Counted from the first letter of the stretch, positions 26,613-35,807 are shown. The stretch: DNA of 64,000 bases from Bacteroidota bacterium (GCA_024742495.1 JANSYJ010000001.1:186001-250000), one strand, 5' to 3'. Translations and numbers: made by a program. Notes: generated by a model from the sequence alone, not told the origin.

Positions 26613-28511
26613 ATGAGCGATGCATTAACCCACGAATGCGGCATAGCGCTGGTTCGTTTGAAAAAGCCCCTTTCTTATTTTCACGAGAAATATGGATCGG
26701 CCCTCTACGGAATAAATAAAATGTATGTGCTGATGGAAAAGCAGCACAACCGTGGACAAGATGGCGCGGGTTTGGCAAATATTAAATTGGACATGCCTCC
26801 GGGCAAGCGCTACATTAGTCGCTATCGTTCCAATGATAAAACGCCCATTCAAGATTTATTTGAACGCATAAACCAAAGGGTATATGAAGGCCTCGACGGC
26901 GATGATTCGCGCATTCACGATGCCGAATGGATGAAGCAGAATGTCCCTTTTATGGGCGAACTCTATTTAGGCCATTTACGCTACGGTACTTATGGAGGAC
27001 AAAGCATCGAAACCATACATCCCTTTTTACGTCAAAATAATTGGCTTACCCGCAATTTAATCTTAGCGGGGAATTTCAATATGACTAATGTCGATGAGCT
27101 TTTCGATAATTTAGTACAACTGGGTCAGCATCCTAAAGAAAAAGCAGATACGGTAACCATCCTCGAAAAGATTGGTCATTTCTTAGATGAGCAAAACGAG
27201 AAACTTTATCGCAAATACAAAAAGCAGGGCTTGACTAAGGCGGATATCAGTCCGCGCATTGCCCAAGAAATCGACATCCCAAAAATTTTACGCAAGAGCG
27301 CCAAGCGCTGGGACGGAGGCTATGCTATGGCCGGGCTATTTGGTCATGGCGATGCTTTTGTTTTACGCGATCCCAATGGCATTCGTCCGGCCTTTTATTA
27401 TGATGATGATGAGGTTTGTGTAGTGGCCAGCGAGCGTCCGGTAATTCAAACCGCCTTTAATGTACCTTTTGAGGAGATTAAAGAGATTGATCCCGGTCAT
27501 GCCTTGATTATTAAGAAATCGGGCGAAACCCGCATGGAAGAGGTGCGCAAGCCAGGGAAAAGAACCGCCTGCTCTTTTGAGCGAATCTATTTCTCCCGTG
27601 GCAATGATGCGGATATATACCGCGAACGTATCGAGCTAGGACGTAGGGTTTGCCCGGCGATTTTAGAAGAAGTGGATAAGGATCTTCGTCATACCGTTTT
27701 CTCTTTTATTCCCAATACCGCTGAAATTAGCTTCTATGGGATGATGAAGGGAATGGAAGAATATTTAAACGATGTTAAGCGCGATAAGATTCTCAAATTC
27801 GAAGGTGTACTGGATTCCGAAAAATTGAGTCAGTTACTATCCTACCGTCCGCGCATTGAAAAATCGCTGTGGAAGGATGTAAAGATGCGCACCTTTATTA
27901 CCCAAGATAATAGCCGCGATGAACTGGTAAGTCATGTTTATGACATCACCTATGAAACCGTATCTGATGAAGATACCTTGGTGGTTATTGACGACAGCAT
28001 TGTTCGAGGCACAACATTAAAGCAAAGTATCCTGAGCATTTTGGATCGCTTAAACCCTAAGAAAATTGTGGTGGTGAGCTCTGCTCCGCAGATTCGCTAC
28101 CCGGATTGCTATGGGATTAATATGTCATTGCTGGAAGACTTCGCTGCTTTTAGAGCGGCCATTGCTCTGTTAAAAGAGCGCGGTATGTCGGAGCTAATTG
28201 AAGATACTTATGCTAAATGTCAAGCGCAAAAAGACCTTCCCGAAGCCGAAGTGCAAAACTTCGTAAAGCAGATTTACGCTCCATTTAGCCCCCAAGAGAT
28301 TTCAGATAAGATTGCCGAAATGCTAACCCCGCTTGGCATGAAAGCGGAGGTGAAAATTTTATTCCAGCGTATCGAAGACTTTCATAAATCTGCCCCAAAT
28401 AACACGGGCGATTGGTATTTCACAGGGAACTTCCCTACCCCTGGCGGCATGCGGGTGGTAAACAAAGCCTTTTTAAATTACTACGAAGGAAAAAGAGAAA
28501 GAGCTTATTAA
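26613..28511 (+). CDS. purF: Amidophosphoribosyltransferase-like class II amidotransferase, long form
   Basis: A 632-residue glutamine amidotransferase/phosphoribosyltransferase, the first committed step of purine synthesis. Catalytic Cys9 lies in HECGIALVRL behind an eight-residue leader that is presumably removed. The glutaminase domain contains HLRYGTYGG and GNFNMTN; the PRPP loop VVIDDSIVRGTT is at 457-468. At 632 residues it is about 130 longer than the E. coli or B. subtilis enzyme, with extra sequence between the glutaminase and transferase domains and at the C-terminus. Long forms of this kind occur in Bacteroidota, sometimes beside a second, standard-length purF, so its exact role is less certain than the fold. 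Confidence 0.88.
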   Translation: MSDALTHECGIALVRLKKPLSYFHEKYGSALYGINKMYVLMEKQHNRGQDGAGLANIKLDMPPGKRYISRYRSNDKTPIQDLFERINQRVYEGLDGDDSRIHDAEWMKQNVPFMGELYLGHLRYGTYGGQSIETIHPFLRQNNWLTRNLILAGNFNMTNVDELFDNLVQLGQHPKEKADTVTILEKIGHFLDEQNEKLYRKYKKQGLTKADISPRIAQEIDIPKILRKSAKRWDGGYAMAGLFGHGDAFVLRDPNGIRPAFYYDDDEVCVVASERPVIQTAFNVPFEEIKEIDPGHALIIKKSGETRMEEVRKPGKRTACSFERIYFSRGNDADIYRERIELGRRVCPAILEEVDKDLRHTVFSFIPNTAEISFYGMMKGMEEYLNDVKRDKILKFEGVLDSEKLSQLLSYRPRIEKSLWKDVKMRTFITQDNSRDELVSHVYDITYETVSDEDTLVVIDDSIVRGTTLKQSILSILDRLNPKKIVVVSSAPQIRYPDCYGINMSLLEDFAAFRAAIALLKERGMSELIEDTYAKCQAQKDLPEAEVQNFVKQIYAPFSPQEISDKIAEMLTPLGMKAEVKILFQRIEDFHKSAPNNTGDWYFTGNFPTPGGMRVVNKAFLNYYEGKRERAY

Positions 28512-28603
28512 TTTGAGTTTTGCTTTTAGGCCTATTAGAATTGATTAGGGAAAGATTTAGCGGTCCTTTTTCCTGCTTAGCTTGTATTTACGATCTTTAA
28601 ATC

Positions 28604-29347
28604 ATGAAATACGGATTTCCGCTGTTTATCCTTTTGGCCTTTTCCTGCCAAAGCTCCATTGAAAAGGAAAGCTCAACTAAGCCTATTAGCCCAAGGGCGG
28701 AGATCGCAGAAGTGAGCAGCTATACGGAAATTGCACCGGTGGACACCCTAAAATCTTGGGAGGGAATACCGGAACAAAGTTTTGGCGATACCAGCATTTT
28801 CGACTTTAACTCTTTTCAATTATGGTTCGAAGGTCCAATTAGCCGTTTCGAAAATAGCGATACCCTCATCCTGGAAGAAATGCCAGGGAACTACCTTTAT
28901 CAGCGCAAGCTTGAGCTAAAACTAGCCGACTCCCTGTACAGCGTAAAATCCTATTTGAGCGTACATAAAAGTTTAGAGCAAGTTTATCCCTATCACGCCA
29001 GTGATACCAGCGGACCGCCTTATTCGGTTTGGCAAGAAGGACAGCAAAAGTGGCAAGCTTGGTCCGATTATAAATACCTGCCGCTAGAAAGTGGAGAATT
29101 TCGTTTCCCCATGCTCAATAGAGGGCATAACCAAGATCCGCCAGCAGAAATCGTAAAGGCCCTGGCTTTGCGCGATACCTTCATTGATTTTGAAGGCGAA
29201 ATGGGAGGCACCCAGGCAGAAGTGCTCTTTTTGGGTAAACCTGCGGCCTACTACATTCACAAGGCCATTATGAAGCTAGAGCTTTATCGCGATGGCCTTT
29301 TGGAGAATGAATATTACGTTTTATTGCTCTTCAGCTATGGCTGTTAG
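28604..29347 (+). CDS. Lipoprotein of unknown function
   Basis: A 247-residue exported protein with a lipoprotein signal (MKYGFPLFILLAFSCQSS, lipidated Cys15). The mature part starts with a Ser/Glu/Thr-rich linker and then a mixed beta-type domain with many Tyr, Trp and Asp. I do not recognise the family. It overlaps the next gene by 11 bases, and that gene overlaps the following DUF3820 gene, so the three form a tight cluster. ATG start at 28604, after a 92-base gap from the purF-like gene. Confidence 0.65.
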   Translation: MKYGFPLFILLAFSCQSSIEKESSTKPISPRAEIAEVSSYTEIAPVDTLKSWEGIPEQSFGDTSIFDFNSFQLWFEGPISRFENSDTLILEEMPGNYLYQRKLELKLADSLYSVKSYLSVHKSLEQVYPYHASDTSGPPYSVWQEGQQKWQAWSDYKYLPLESGEFRFPMLNRGHNQDPPAEIVKALALRDTFIDFEGEMGGTQAEVLFLGKPAAYYIHKAIMKLELYRDGLLENEYYVLLLFSYGC

Positions 29348-29819
29348 AAGAACCATATTGTTGTTAAGCCAGCTGCATTGCAGTGCCTGTTCATGGGATT
29401 ATCATCGCAGTCATTACGAAACGCCCTTTCACAATCCCCAACCAGGGGAGTTTTATGCTAAGGCAGATAGTCTTACTACCAAAAGCCACGGCACTTGCGA
29501 GAGAAGCCGCTACTTTATTAAGGATGGCGATTGGCTGCACATGTCTTCTTGCTACTGCAGCGATGGCTGGAAAGCAGATAGTGCCTTTGATCGCAAGGGG
29601 CGACTTTACTTGCTAAACAAATCTTACTTCGGACAAAGAGCGGGGGCCTTGTATGATAGTTCCTACACCTTTTACTTCGATCGACGGCAACGCCCCCTTA
29701 AACGTTATACATCGGTAAGCACCGCCGATACCAGTTATGAGTATTGGCAGTACTATGATGCGAAAGGAAATTTAGAGAAAGAGCGGCGACCGATAATCTA
29801 TTATTTAGAAAATGAATGA
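29337..29819 (+). CDS. Cys-containing exported protein, unknown function
   Basis: A 160-residue protein if started at ATG 29337. The frame is open 45 bases further upstream, but that ATG lies inside the preceding gene, and 29337 directly begins a short hydrophobic, basic-headed segment (MAVRRTILLLSQLHCSAC) that looks like a signal or lipoprotein leader. The body has repeated Tyr/Asp/Arg pairs and FYFDRRQRPLKRY, reminiscent of MORN-like or YD-type beta-hairpin repeats. Cysteines at GTCERS and SSCYCSDGW could form disulfides. No family recognised. It overlaps both neighbours, so coexpression is likely. Confidence 0.55.
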   Translation: MAVRRTILLLSQLHCSACSWDYHRSHYETPFHNPQPGEFYAKADSLTTKSHGTCERSRYFIKDGDWLHMSSCYCSDGWKADSAFDRKGRLYLLNKSYFGQRAGALYDSSYTFYFDRRQRPLKRYTSVSTADTSYEYWQYYDAKGNLEKERRPIIYYLENE

Positions 29820-30054
29820 GCCCTTGGGCGATCGGCAAATCCTAATTGACATTGTGCAAAAGGAAATGCCTTTTGGTAAATATGCCGGTCGAAAACTTTG
29901 CGATGTTCCGACCTACTACCTGGAGTGGTTTGCCGCTAAAGGCTGGCCAAGTGGGCGTTTAGGTATTATGCTCGAAACCCTCTTTGTAATCCGCACCGAA
30001 GGTTTACACGATATATTGCTGGAACTAAAAAAGCGATATGGGGCTCGATCGTAA
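29812..30054 (+). CDS. DUF3820 family protein
   Basis: An 80-residue cytoplasmic protein matching DUF3820: MPFGKYAGRKLCDVPTYYLEWF near residues 19-40, then GWPSGRLG and a helical C-terminus. Members are small, widespread and of unsettled role; some are described as putative quorum-sensing-regulated virulence factors, and the fold also appears fused to exonuclease-type proteins. ATG at 29812 overlaps the upstream stop by eight bases. Confidence 0.85.
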   Translation: MNEPLGDRQILIDIVQKEMPFGKYAGRKLCDVPTYYLEWFAAKGWPSGRLGIMLETLFVIRTEGLHDILLELKKRYGARS

Positions 30055-30085
30055 CACTATATTTAGTCCGGCTTCAGATTTAAGG

Positions 30086-30108
30086 CAATACTCTAAATTG
30101 CAGTATTG
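30086..30108. repeat. Perfect 7-bp inverted repeat upstream of the ECF sigma gene
   Basis: CAATACT (30086-30092) and AGTATTG (30102-30108) pair perfectly around a nine-base spacer and end 10 bases before the TTG start of the sigma gene. It could be an operator or a leader hairpin. Confidence 0.4.
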
Positions 30109-30118
30109 TATTTAAAGT

Positions 30119-30715
30119 TTGTCGAACACCAATCCTGATAATACCCATAAAGCCGCAGATGATTTAAAGGATCACGAATTACTTGCGGCCATCGCTAGCT
30201 CGGACGAGAAAGCGCTGCAGCAGTTTTTCAATCGGTATTATAAAACCTTGGTGGGTACCGCCTTTAATATTTTAAAAGATGAAGAGCAGGCTAAAGATAT
30301 AGTGCAAGACCTCTTCTTTTGGTTGTGGAAAAATCGTGAAAGCCTAAGTATAAAAAGCTCGGTTCTAGCCTACTTCAAAAGGGCCACCATTAACCGCTGT
30401 TTAAACCTTCTAAAAAAGAACCAAAAATTTAGCGATCAAGAGGATTGGCAGGAACCTATACAGGCTAGCCCAAACCCTCAGGAACTAATGGAAGCCCAGG
30501 AGCTTGAGGCATTTGTAGCCCAAGCGCTTTTGCAATTACCCGAACGCTGTAGGTTAATATTTACCTTAAAACGACTAGAAGGCCTGTCGGTAAAGGAGAT
30601 TGCTGAAAAACTGGAAATTTCACCAAAAACAGTTGAAAACCAAATTACCAAAGCTCTCAAGCATCTCAGCTCAAGTTTAAAACCCTATTTGGCAAAAAAC
30701 AACAGTCCTCCATAG
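30119..30715 (+). CDS. ECF sigma factor (Bacteroidota FecI-like)
   Basis: A 198-residue RNA polymerase sigma-70 factor of ECF type. Region 2 contains FNRYYKTLVGTAFNILKDEEQAKDIVQDLFFWLW (split here over residues about 38-72), and region 4 has the helix-turn-helix LPERCRLIFTLKRLEGLSVK followed by EIAEKLEISPKTVENQI. The start is TTG at 30119: an in-frame TAA lies six bases upstream and there is no ATG before region 2. It is followed by FecR and an STN-type TonB receptor, the standard surface-signalling set in which the receptor signals through FecR to free the sigma factor. Confidence 0.93.
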   Translation: MSNTNPDNTHKAADDLKDHELLAAIASSDEKALQQFFNRYYKTLVGTAFNILKDEEQAKDIVQDLFFWLWKNRESLSIKSSVLAYFKRATINRCLNLLKKNQKFSDQEDWQEPIQASPNPQELMEAQELEAFVAQALLQLPERCRLIFTLKRLEGLSVKEIAEKLEISPKTVENQITKALKHLSSSLKPYLAKNNSPP

Positions 30716-30766
30716 GGGATTTCCCGCCTTAAACGGTCCTAATACCGATACTAGAAATTTTTGCCG

Positions 30767-31828
30767 ATGATTGAAGAATACCATATAAATCTTATTTACA
30801 AATACTTAAGCGAAGAGTGCTCTCCAGAAGAAAAGCTGGAGCTAGAGACTTGGCGCGATGCATCGCCCTTGCACCTAAAACGTTTTAAGGAAGAGCAGCA
30901 AGTGTGGGACTTAAGCGGAAAAGCGATAGCCGATGAAGCGACCCTGTCTATTGATTTGGAGGCGGACTTTGCCAAACTACAGCAACGCATCAAAGCAGAC
31001 CGACTTGACACCCCAAAGGAGCCTGAAGAGCCTACCACAGCTAAGCTTATTAATCTTGAGAAAAAGGAAGATCATCGCGAAGACGCACCAAGTAAAAAAT
31101 GGAATTATGGCTTAATAGCGGCTTCCATGGTCGTGTTAATTGGCCTTTCCTTTTTCCTTAGGTATAGCCTTGGGGCTGATGAATTAATAGAATTAAGAAG
31201 TGGCGAGCAACAAAAGAGCATCACCTTAGCGGATGGAAGCAAGGTCCTTTTAAATGCAAACAGCCTTTTGAAATATCCGGAGGAATTCGGGCCTGATGAT
31301 CGGCAAATATGGCTGGAAGGGGAAGCCTATTTTGAAGTAAGCCCAGATGCTAATCGGCCTTTTTCAATAGAAACCAAATTGGAGCTTATTAAGGTTATTG
31401 GCACTTCATTTAATGTTCTAGCCCTCGGTGACGCTGATGAAGCTAGCGTTTTCGTGGTGGAGGGCTTAGTGGAATTCTCATCCGCAAAAGGAAAAAGGAT
31501 GCGCTTAGCTGCAAATGAAAAAGGACAATTCAATCGAAGCAATGGTGGCATGTTAAAACTGATAAATCAGAAAGCAAACGATTTGGCTTGGTTTAAGAAG
31601 GAACTCCATTTTGAAGATGCCGCCTTGCAAGAAGTGCTGACCGCCTTGGAAAAACTGCATGCCGCCCAGATTACATATTCCCAAGAGGCCCTTGCGAATT
31701 GCAGGTTTTCTGGGTCTTTTAAAGAGCAAGATTTAGCTAGTTCCTTGGAAGTTCTGGCTTTGATTTACAATTTTGAGATTGAGCAGCAAGGTGAAGTCTA
31801 TCAACTAAAGAACATAATGTGCAAGTAA
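30767..31828 (+). CDS. FecR-family anti-sigma factor
   Basis: A 353-residue inner-membrane regulator. The cytoplasmic N-terminus (YKYLSEECSPEEKLELETW) binds sigma in this family; a transmembrane segment follows near residues 112-130 (GLIAASMVVLIGLSFFL). The periplasmic FecR domain has ITLADGSKVLLNANSLLKYP and IWLEGEAYFEVSPD, and a C-terminal DUF4974-like STN-interacting domain has HFEDAALQEVLTALEKLH. The frame is open from TTG 30761; ATG 30767 is two codons on and is my choice. It partners the sigma factor 51 bases upstream and overlaps the receptor gene by 10 bases. Confidence 0.93.
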   Translation: MIEEYHINLIYKYLSEECSPEEKLELETWRDASPLHLKRFKEEQQVWDLSGKAIADEATLSIDLEADFAKLQQRIKADRLDTPKEPEEPTTAKLINLEKKEDHREDAPSKKWNYGLIAASMVVLIGLSFFLRYSLGADELIELRSGEQQKSITLADGSKVLLNANSLLKYPEEFGPDDRQIWLEGEAYFEVSPDANRPFSIETKLELIKVIGTSFNVLALGDADEASVFVVEGLVEFSSAKGKRMRLAANEKGQFNRSNGGMLKLINQKANDLAWFKKELHFEDAALQEVLTALEKLHAAQITYSQEALANCRFSGSFKEQDLASSLEVLALIYNFEIEQQGEVYQLKNIMCK

Positions 31829-34422
31829 AGGGATGGGCCTTACTGGTATTTAACCTAATCTCCATCGGCTTGGTTTGGGGGCAGATAGACCTAAATCAGA
31901 AAGTTAATCTTCATGCGGCTAAGCTCAATCAAAGTGAGGCTTTGCAGTTGCTTTCTGAAAATACCGGCCTTGGCATTTCTTTTAGCAGCAATTTTTTCGA
32001 TCGTCAAATAACAAGGGATTACCATTTTAAGGATCTGGCATTGGGCAAGGCGCTTGAGCAAATCTTAGAAGGCAGTAACCTGAGCTTTAAACCCCTAGGT
32101 GATCAAATAATTATTTTTAAATCCAGGTCAATTCTTATTAGCGGATTTATTGTTGACGCTGAAAATGGCGAGTTTTTGGTGAATGCTAGCATTTACGACC
32201 AAGTGCAAAATGTGGGTATAACAACAAATGAATATGGCTTTTTCAGCATCAGTGTTTTAAGCGATAGTTATAGCTTGGTCGCTAGCTATGTAGGCTATAA
32301 AGCAGCCAATATTGCTCCAAATGGACTTAGCACTAAAGAGGATCTTCGCATCGAATTAGAAAGAGATGACATTTTAGCCGAAGTGGAGGTGCGCGCCACT
32401 CCCAATGCAGCGCTTCTCGCACGAGATGCCAATCAATCCATTGATTTGCAAAACTCCCTTTTAAAGCTCAGTCCAAGTTTAGGAGGCACCGAAGATTATT
32501 TGCGCTCAGCCCAGCTGCTTCCTGGAGTAAATGGCGGCATCGATGGCTTTGGCGGCTTGCAGGTTCGCGGCGGTGATGCGGGCCAAAATATGATGCTATT
32601 AGATGGGGTTACGGTCTTCCTGCCTTATCATTTACTGGGGGCCTTTTCGGTATATAATCCCCAAACGGTAAATTCCGCCAAGCTCATTCAGGGGGCTTTT
32701 CCCGCCCGATATGGAGGTCGTGTAGCGTCGATTTTTGATGTGCGCACCCGCGAAGGAAATCAAGAAAATTGGCAATCTCACTTTAGTCTTAACCTCATTA
32801 ATGCTAATGCAGTGGTAGAAGGCCCCATTGCCGAGGGCAAAGGCGCTTTGCTAATTGCCGCACGCTATTCGCCTTCGGGAGCCCTATTTAATCCCTTCTT
32901 TAAAAACACCATTTTTCAAAATGATGAATTATCAGTTAATAGTAATTTTTACGACCTCAATCTGAAGCTGAATTACAAACTAGGCTTAAAAGACCGACTT
33001 TACCTCAGTGTTTTCAATGGTCGCGATCAACTTGCCAATAGCTTTTCCGACACCTTGGATCTTGAGGTTCTAGAATCGGAAACCAACTTTAACTGGAATA
33101 ATACCATTGCTTCGCTGCGCTGGAACCACATTTACAATAAGAGTTTGTTTTCCAACAGCACCTTAACTTTTAGCGATTATGGTTTTGAATTAAACAGTTT
33201 CGAATTGAATGCCTTCACCAATGGCGATTTCGATGACTTTTACCTCTACACCAACTTAGCGCGCAACTCCGAACTAGGGCTAAGCAGCGATTTCGATTAT
33301 TACCACAGCAATCGCTTACACTTTCGTTTTGGCGGGTCTGCCTCTCGTTCATTATTTAATTTGGAGCTTTCCTTTATTGATGATGAAGATGCGGACACGG
33401 AAGACCTTGAAGACATTGACCTCGATGCTTTGGGGGCCTTATCTATTCCCGTAGAGATGGCCGCCTATCAAGCGCAGCTTTATGCGGAAAGCATTTGGAA
33501 ATGGTCACCGAGCTGGGAAGCTAATTTTGGTTTGCGCCTTAGTTCCTTTTATTCGGACGGACAGGCCTATTTCAATCCCGAGCCTCGCCTGGCCTTGACT
33601 TATCGCCCCAATGCTAAAAGCCTATGGCAGGCTTCTGCAACGCGCATGATTCAATATATCCACCTTATTTCCAGCACCGCTTTACGCTTACCAAGCGACC
33701 TTTGGTTACCCTCCTCCAAAAACATAAAGCCCCAAGATGCCTGGCAAGGGGAATTAACTTACGAGTATGCCTTGGGCAAAGGCCTTAGCTTTCGCAGTAG
33801 CGCCTACATTCGTAACATTAGCAATATGCAAGCTTATGTGGATAGCACCTCCTATTTAGAAGACATTGAAGAGGATTCTACCCAATCCTTTTTAACGGGG
33901 GGCTCTGGCCGAAGTATTGGCTGGGAAAGCAGTCTAAACTATCAGGGTGCACGGAATGGTTTCATGCTTTCCTATACCCTCTCGCAAGCGAATCGCCGCT
34001 TTGATGCCCATAATTTGGGGCAAGTTTATCCTTTTGACTTCGACCAAAGACATCAAGTGAAGGTCTTTGCCTATCAGGCTTATAAAGATTGGAGTATCAG
34101 CTTTAACTGGCTTTATTTTTCACCAAATCCAAGAATAAGCTTTATTGCTTTGGAGGGCAGTGAAATTAGTCGAGTAGAGCTCAATGAACTAGGGCGAAAA
34201 AATGAACTTCGGGGCGAAGCTTATCATCGTTTAGACATCAGCCTTAGCTATAAATTTAAAATAAAAGGCAGCCGACATCGCTTAAAACTTGGCGCTTACA
34301 ATGTGTATAATCGCGATAATGTGGCCCTCTATGAAGTGGATGATGAAAATGGCATTTTTCAAAGCTTCCCCATCGGATCCCTGGGCTTTTTACCTTCCTT
34401 CTACTATAGCTTACAGTTTTAG
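31819..34422 (+). CDS. STN-domain TonB-dependent receptor (signal transducing)
   Basis: An 867-residue outer-membrane receptor. A signal peptide ends near residue 22 (GLVWGQ). An STN domain follows (about 28-98, LNQSEALQLLSENTGL ... GDQIIIFKS), then a carboxypeptidase-regulatory-like beta sandwich (about 105-190) and a TonB plug (LLPGVNGGIDGFGGLQVRGG near 235) and barrel ending YYSLQF. The STN domain is what contacts FecR. The start is GTG at 31819 within the last codons of fecR; no ATG gives a signal peptide. It lacks a SusD-type partner; instead a repeat lipoprotein follows, so ligand uptake probably differs from glycan-type systems. Confidence 0.92.
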   Translation: MQVKGWALLVFNLISIGLVWGQIDLNQKVNLHAAKLNQSEALQLLSENTGLGISFSSNFFDRQITRDYHFKDLALGKALEQILEGSNLSFKPLGDQIIIFKSRSILISGFIVDAENGEFLVNASIYDQVQNVGITTNEYGFFSISVLSDSYSLVASYVGYKAANIAPNGLSTKEDLRIELERDDILAEVEVRATPNAALLARDANQSIDLQNSLLKLSPSLGGTEDYLRSAQLLPGVNGGIDGFGGLQVRGGDAGQNMMLLDGVTVFLPYHLLGAFSVYNPQTVNSAKLIQGAFPARYGGRVASIFDVRTREGNQENWQSHFSLNLINANAVVEGPIAEGKGALLIAARYSPSGALFNPFFKNTIFQNDELSVNSNFYDLNLKLNYKLGLKDRLYLSVFNGRDQLANSFSDTLDLEVLESETNFNWNNTIASLRWNHIYNKSLFSNSTLTFSDYGFELNSFELNAFTNGDFDDFYLYTNLARNSELGLSSDFDYYHSNRLHFRFGGSASRSLFNLELSFIDDEDADTEDLEDIDLDALGALSIPVEMAAYQAQLYAESIWKWSPSWEANFGLRLSSFYSDGQAYFNPEPRLALTYRPNAKSLWQASATRMIQYIHLISSTALRLPSDLWLPSSKNIKPQDAWQGELTYEYALGKGLSFRSSAYIRNISNMQAYVDSTSYLEDIEEDSTQSFLTGGSGRSIGWESSLNYQGARNGFMLSYTLSQANRRFDAHNLGQVYPFDFDQRHQVKVFAYQAYKDWSISFNWLYFSPNPRISFIALEGSEISRVELNELGRKNELRGEAYHRLDISLSYKFKIKGSRHRLKLGAYNVYNRDNVALYEVDDENGIFQSFPIGSLGFLPSFYYSLQF

Positions 34423-34616
34423 GTCGGAGAACTTCTAATTCTTTTTCATTTCTAACACATCCTTTAAGCCTTGTTTTTCAGTGCCTTTAAATGAATGCGC
34501 TCACTTTAGTCTGCTCATAAAAAAATATTTTGCTCGGGGCATAGGGGATAATCCAGCCTTGCTGGTCTTAATAGGGAAGCCTCCAAAATGAAGGCTCGAA
34601 ATTAAAATGAAATGAA

Positions 34617-35525
34617 ATGAGAAATTCAAAATCGATCAGCCTTAAATGGTCCTTTATCCTAGCTCTAAGCCTCAGTGTTTTAATTGTATCCTGCAGTAAG
34701 GACAAGGATACTTCTTTGCAAAGTCCGGCCCAACTGAACAACAGCACAAGCAGCACCAATATTGCAAAAGTGAATAAGGACAGCATCGACTGTTTTCGTT
34801 TCGATTATCCAATTACGGTTAATATTCCGGATAGTAGCGCGGTAATCGTGTATGATGACTCGAGCCTATTTGAGCTCTTTGAAGAGCATTTTGATATTGA
34901 TGAAGATTTCGATTGCTATGATGATCCCATTCTGGGCTTTCCGGTTACAGCCACCCTTGAAGATGGCGAAACGGTTCGACTGGAAGAGAACGATGATTTA
35001 TTTGAATTGATAGAAAGTTGCTTTTGCCATGGCGATGACGACGATTACGAGGAATGCTTTAGCTACAATTTCCCGATTTCGGTTTTACTGCCCGATGGGC
35101 GCACCATAGTTAGCAATGACGAAGATGAGCTGGAAGAAACTTTTGAGGACTGGTATGATACGCATGGCGATAGCTTAGATCCTCTTTTGGTTTTCCCTAT
35201 TAGTGTAACCATGGAAGAAGACGGAACAGTGATTACGCTTCAGGATGATGATGAACTGGAAGAATTGGAGGAAGATTGCGAAGGAGATGAAGAGGATTGC
35301 TTCGACTTTGTATATCCCATTACGGTTTTAAACCCCGATGGAACATCGATTGTGGTGAATGATTTTGACGAATTAGAAGAAGCATTTGAGGATTGGTTTG
35401 ACCAGCACGGAGACCAGCAGGAGCCAAGCTTAGAATTTCCCGTAACGGTTATTTATGACGATGGGAGCACGGATGTAGCAAATGATGAGGATGAGTTGGA
35501 GGACTTATATGATGAATGTGACTAA
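34617..35525 (+). CDS. Acidic lipoprotein with three A/B repeat pairs
   Basis: A 302-residue lipoprotein (LIVSCSKDKD, lipidated Cys near 26) made of six related units in three A/B pairs. A units start with Cys-Phe and YPITV or FPISV, contain DG, then DELEE.FEDW and HGD (clearest at about 147-190 and 235-280). B units start with FPVTV or FPISV, contain DG, and end in ELE plus a Cys. The protein is extremely rich in Asp and Glu, suggesting calcium or other cation binding. The unit Cys residues could form disulfides. It follows the STN receptor and precedes a strong terminator, so it closes this locus and is a candidate ligand carrier or surface partner. Function unknown. ATG at 34617; two nearby ATGs upstream stop at once. 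Confidence 0.75.
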   Translation: MRNSKSISLKWSFILALSLSVLIVSCSKDKDTSLQSPAQLNNSTSSTNIAKVNKDSIDCFRFDYPITVNIPDSSAVIVYDDSSLFELFEEHFDIDEDFDCYDDPILGFPVTATLEDGETVRLEENDDLFELIESCFCHGDDDDYEECFSYNFPISVLLPDGRTIVSNDEDELEETFEDWYDTHGDSLDPLLVFPISVTMEEDGTVITLQDDDELEELEEDCEGDEEDCFDFVYPITVLNPDGTSIVVNDFDELEEAFEDWFDQHGDQQEPSLEFPVTVIYDDGSTDVANDEDELEDLYDECD

Positions 35526-35557
35526 AAGTAAAAGCACAAGTTTCTAGCGCTGTAATA

Positions 35558-35591
35558 AAGCCGTTCCGATGAATATTGGAACGGCTTTTTT
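35558..35591 (+). terminator. Strong intrinsic terminator of the sigma/FecR/receptor/lipoprotein locus
   Basis: AAGCCGTTCC (35558-35567) and GGAACGGCTT (35578-35587) form a perfect 10-bp stem around a 10-base loop, followed directly by T residues to 35591. It lies 33 bases after the lipoprotein stop. Confidence 0.85.
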
Positions 35592-35724
35592 GCATTAGGT
35601 ACTTTAAAACGCGCAAAGCATCTTTTCCTGGCTTAACCACAATTCTCACTTAAAAGCTGCATTAAGCCAAATCCGCCCATTCTATTGCGGGCTCAAGCTT
35701 GACCACCAATTTTTGTGAGCCTAA

Positions 35725-35807
35725 TTGGTAAAAGCCTAGCCGCTAAATTGACGGTCTTTTTGGGTAATTTCCTAAAATAAGGCCCACTACCTTGGTAAAA
35801 GCCTAGC
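35725..35807. repeat. 16-bp direct repeat, TTGGTAAAAGCCTAGC
   Basis: The 16-mer occurs at 35725-35740 and 35792-35807. The first copy continues as CGCTAAATTGA and resembles AAAAGCCTAGCCATTAAATTGA at the 3' end of pth (from 23227). The 289-base stretch 35592-35880 holds these repeats and no gene that I can support. Confidence 0.5.

Noticed and set aside
34844-35525. Acidic repeats read as low-complexity slippage
   Set aside because: Units differ at many positions while keeping ordered motifs and Cys spacing, so they are true protein repeats rather than recent DNA slippage.
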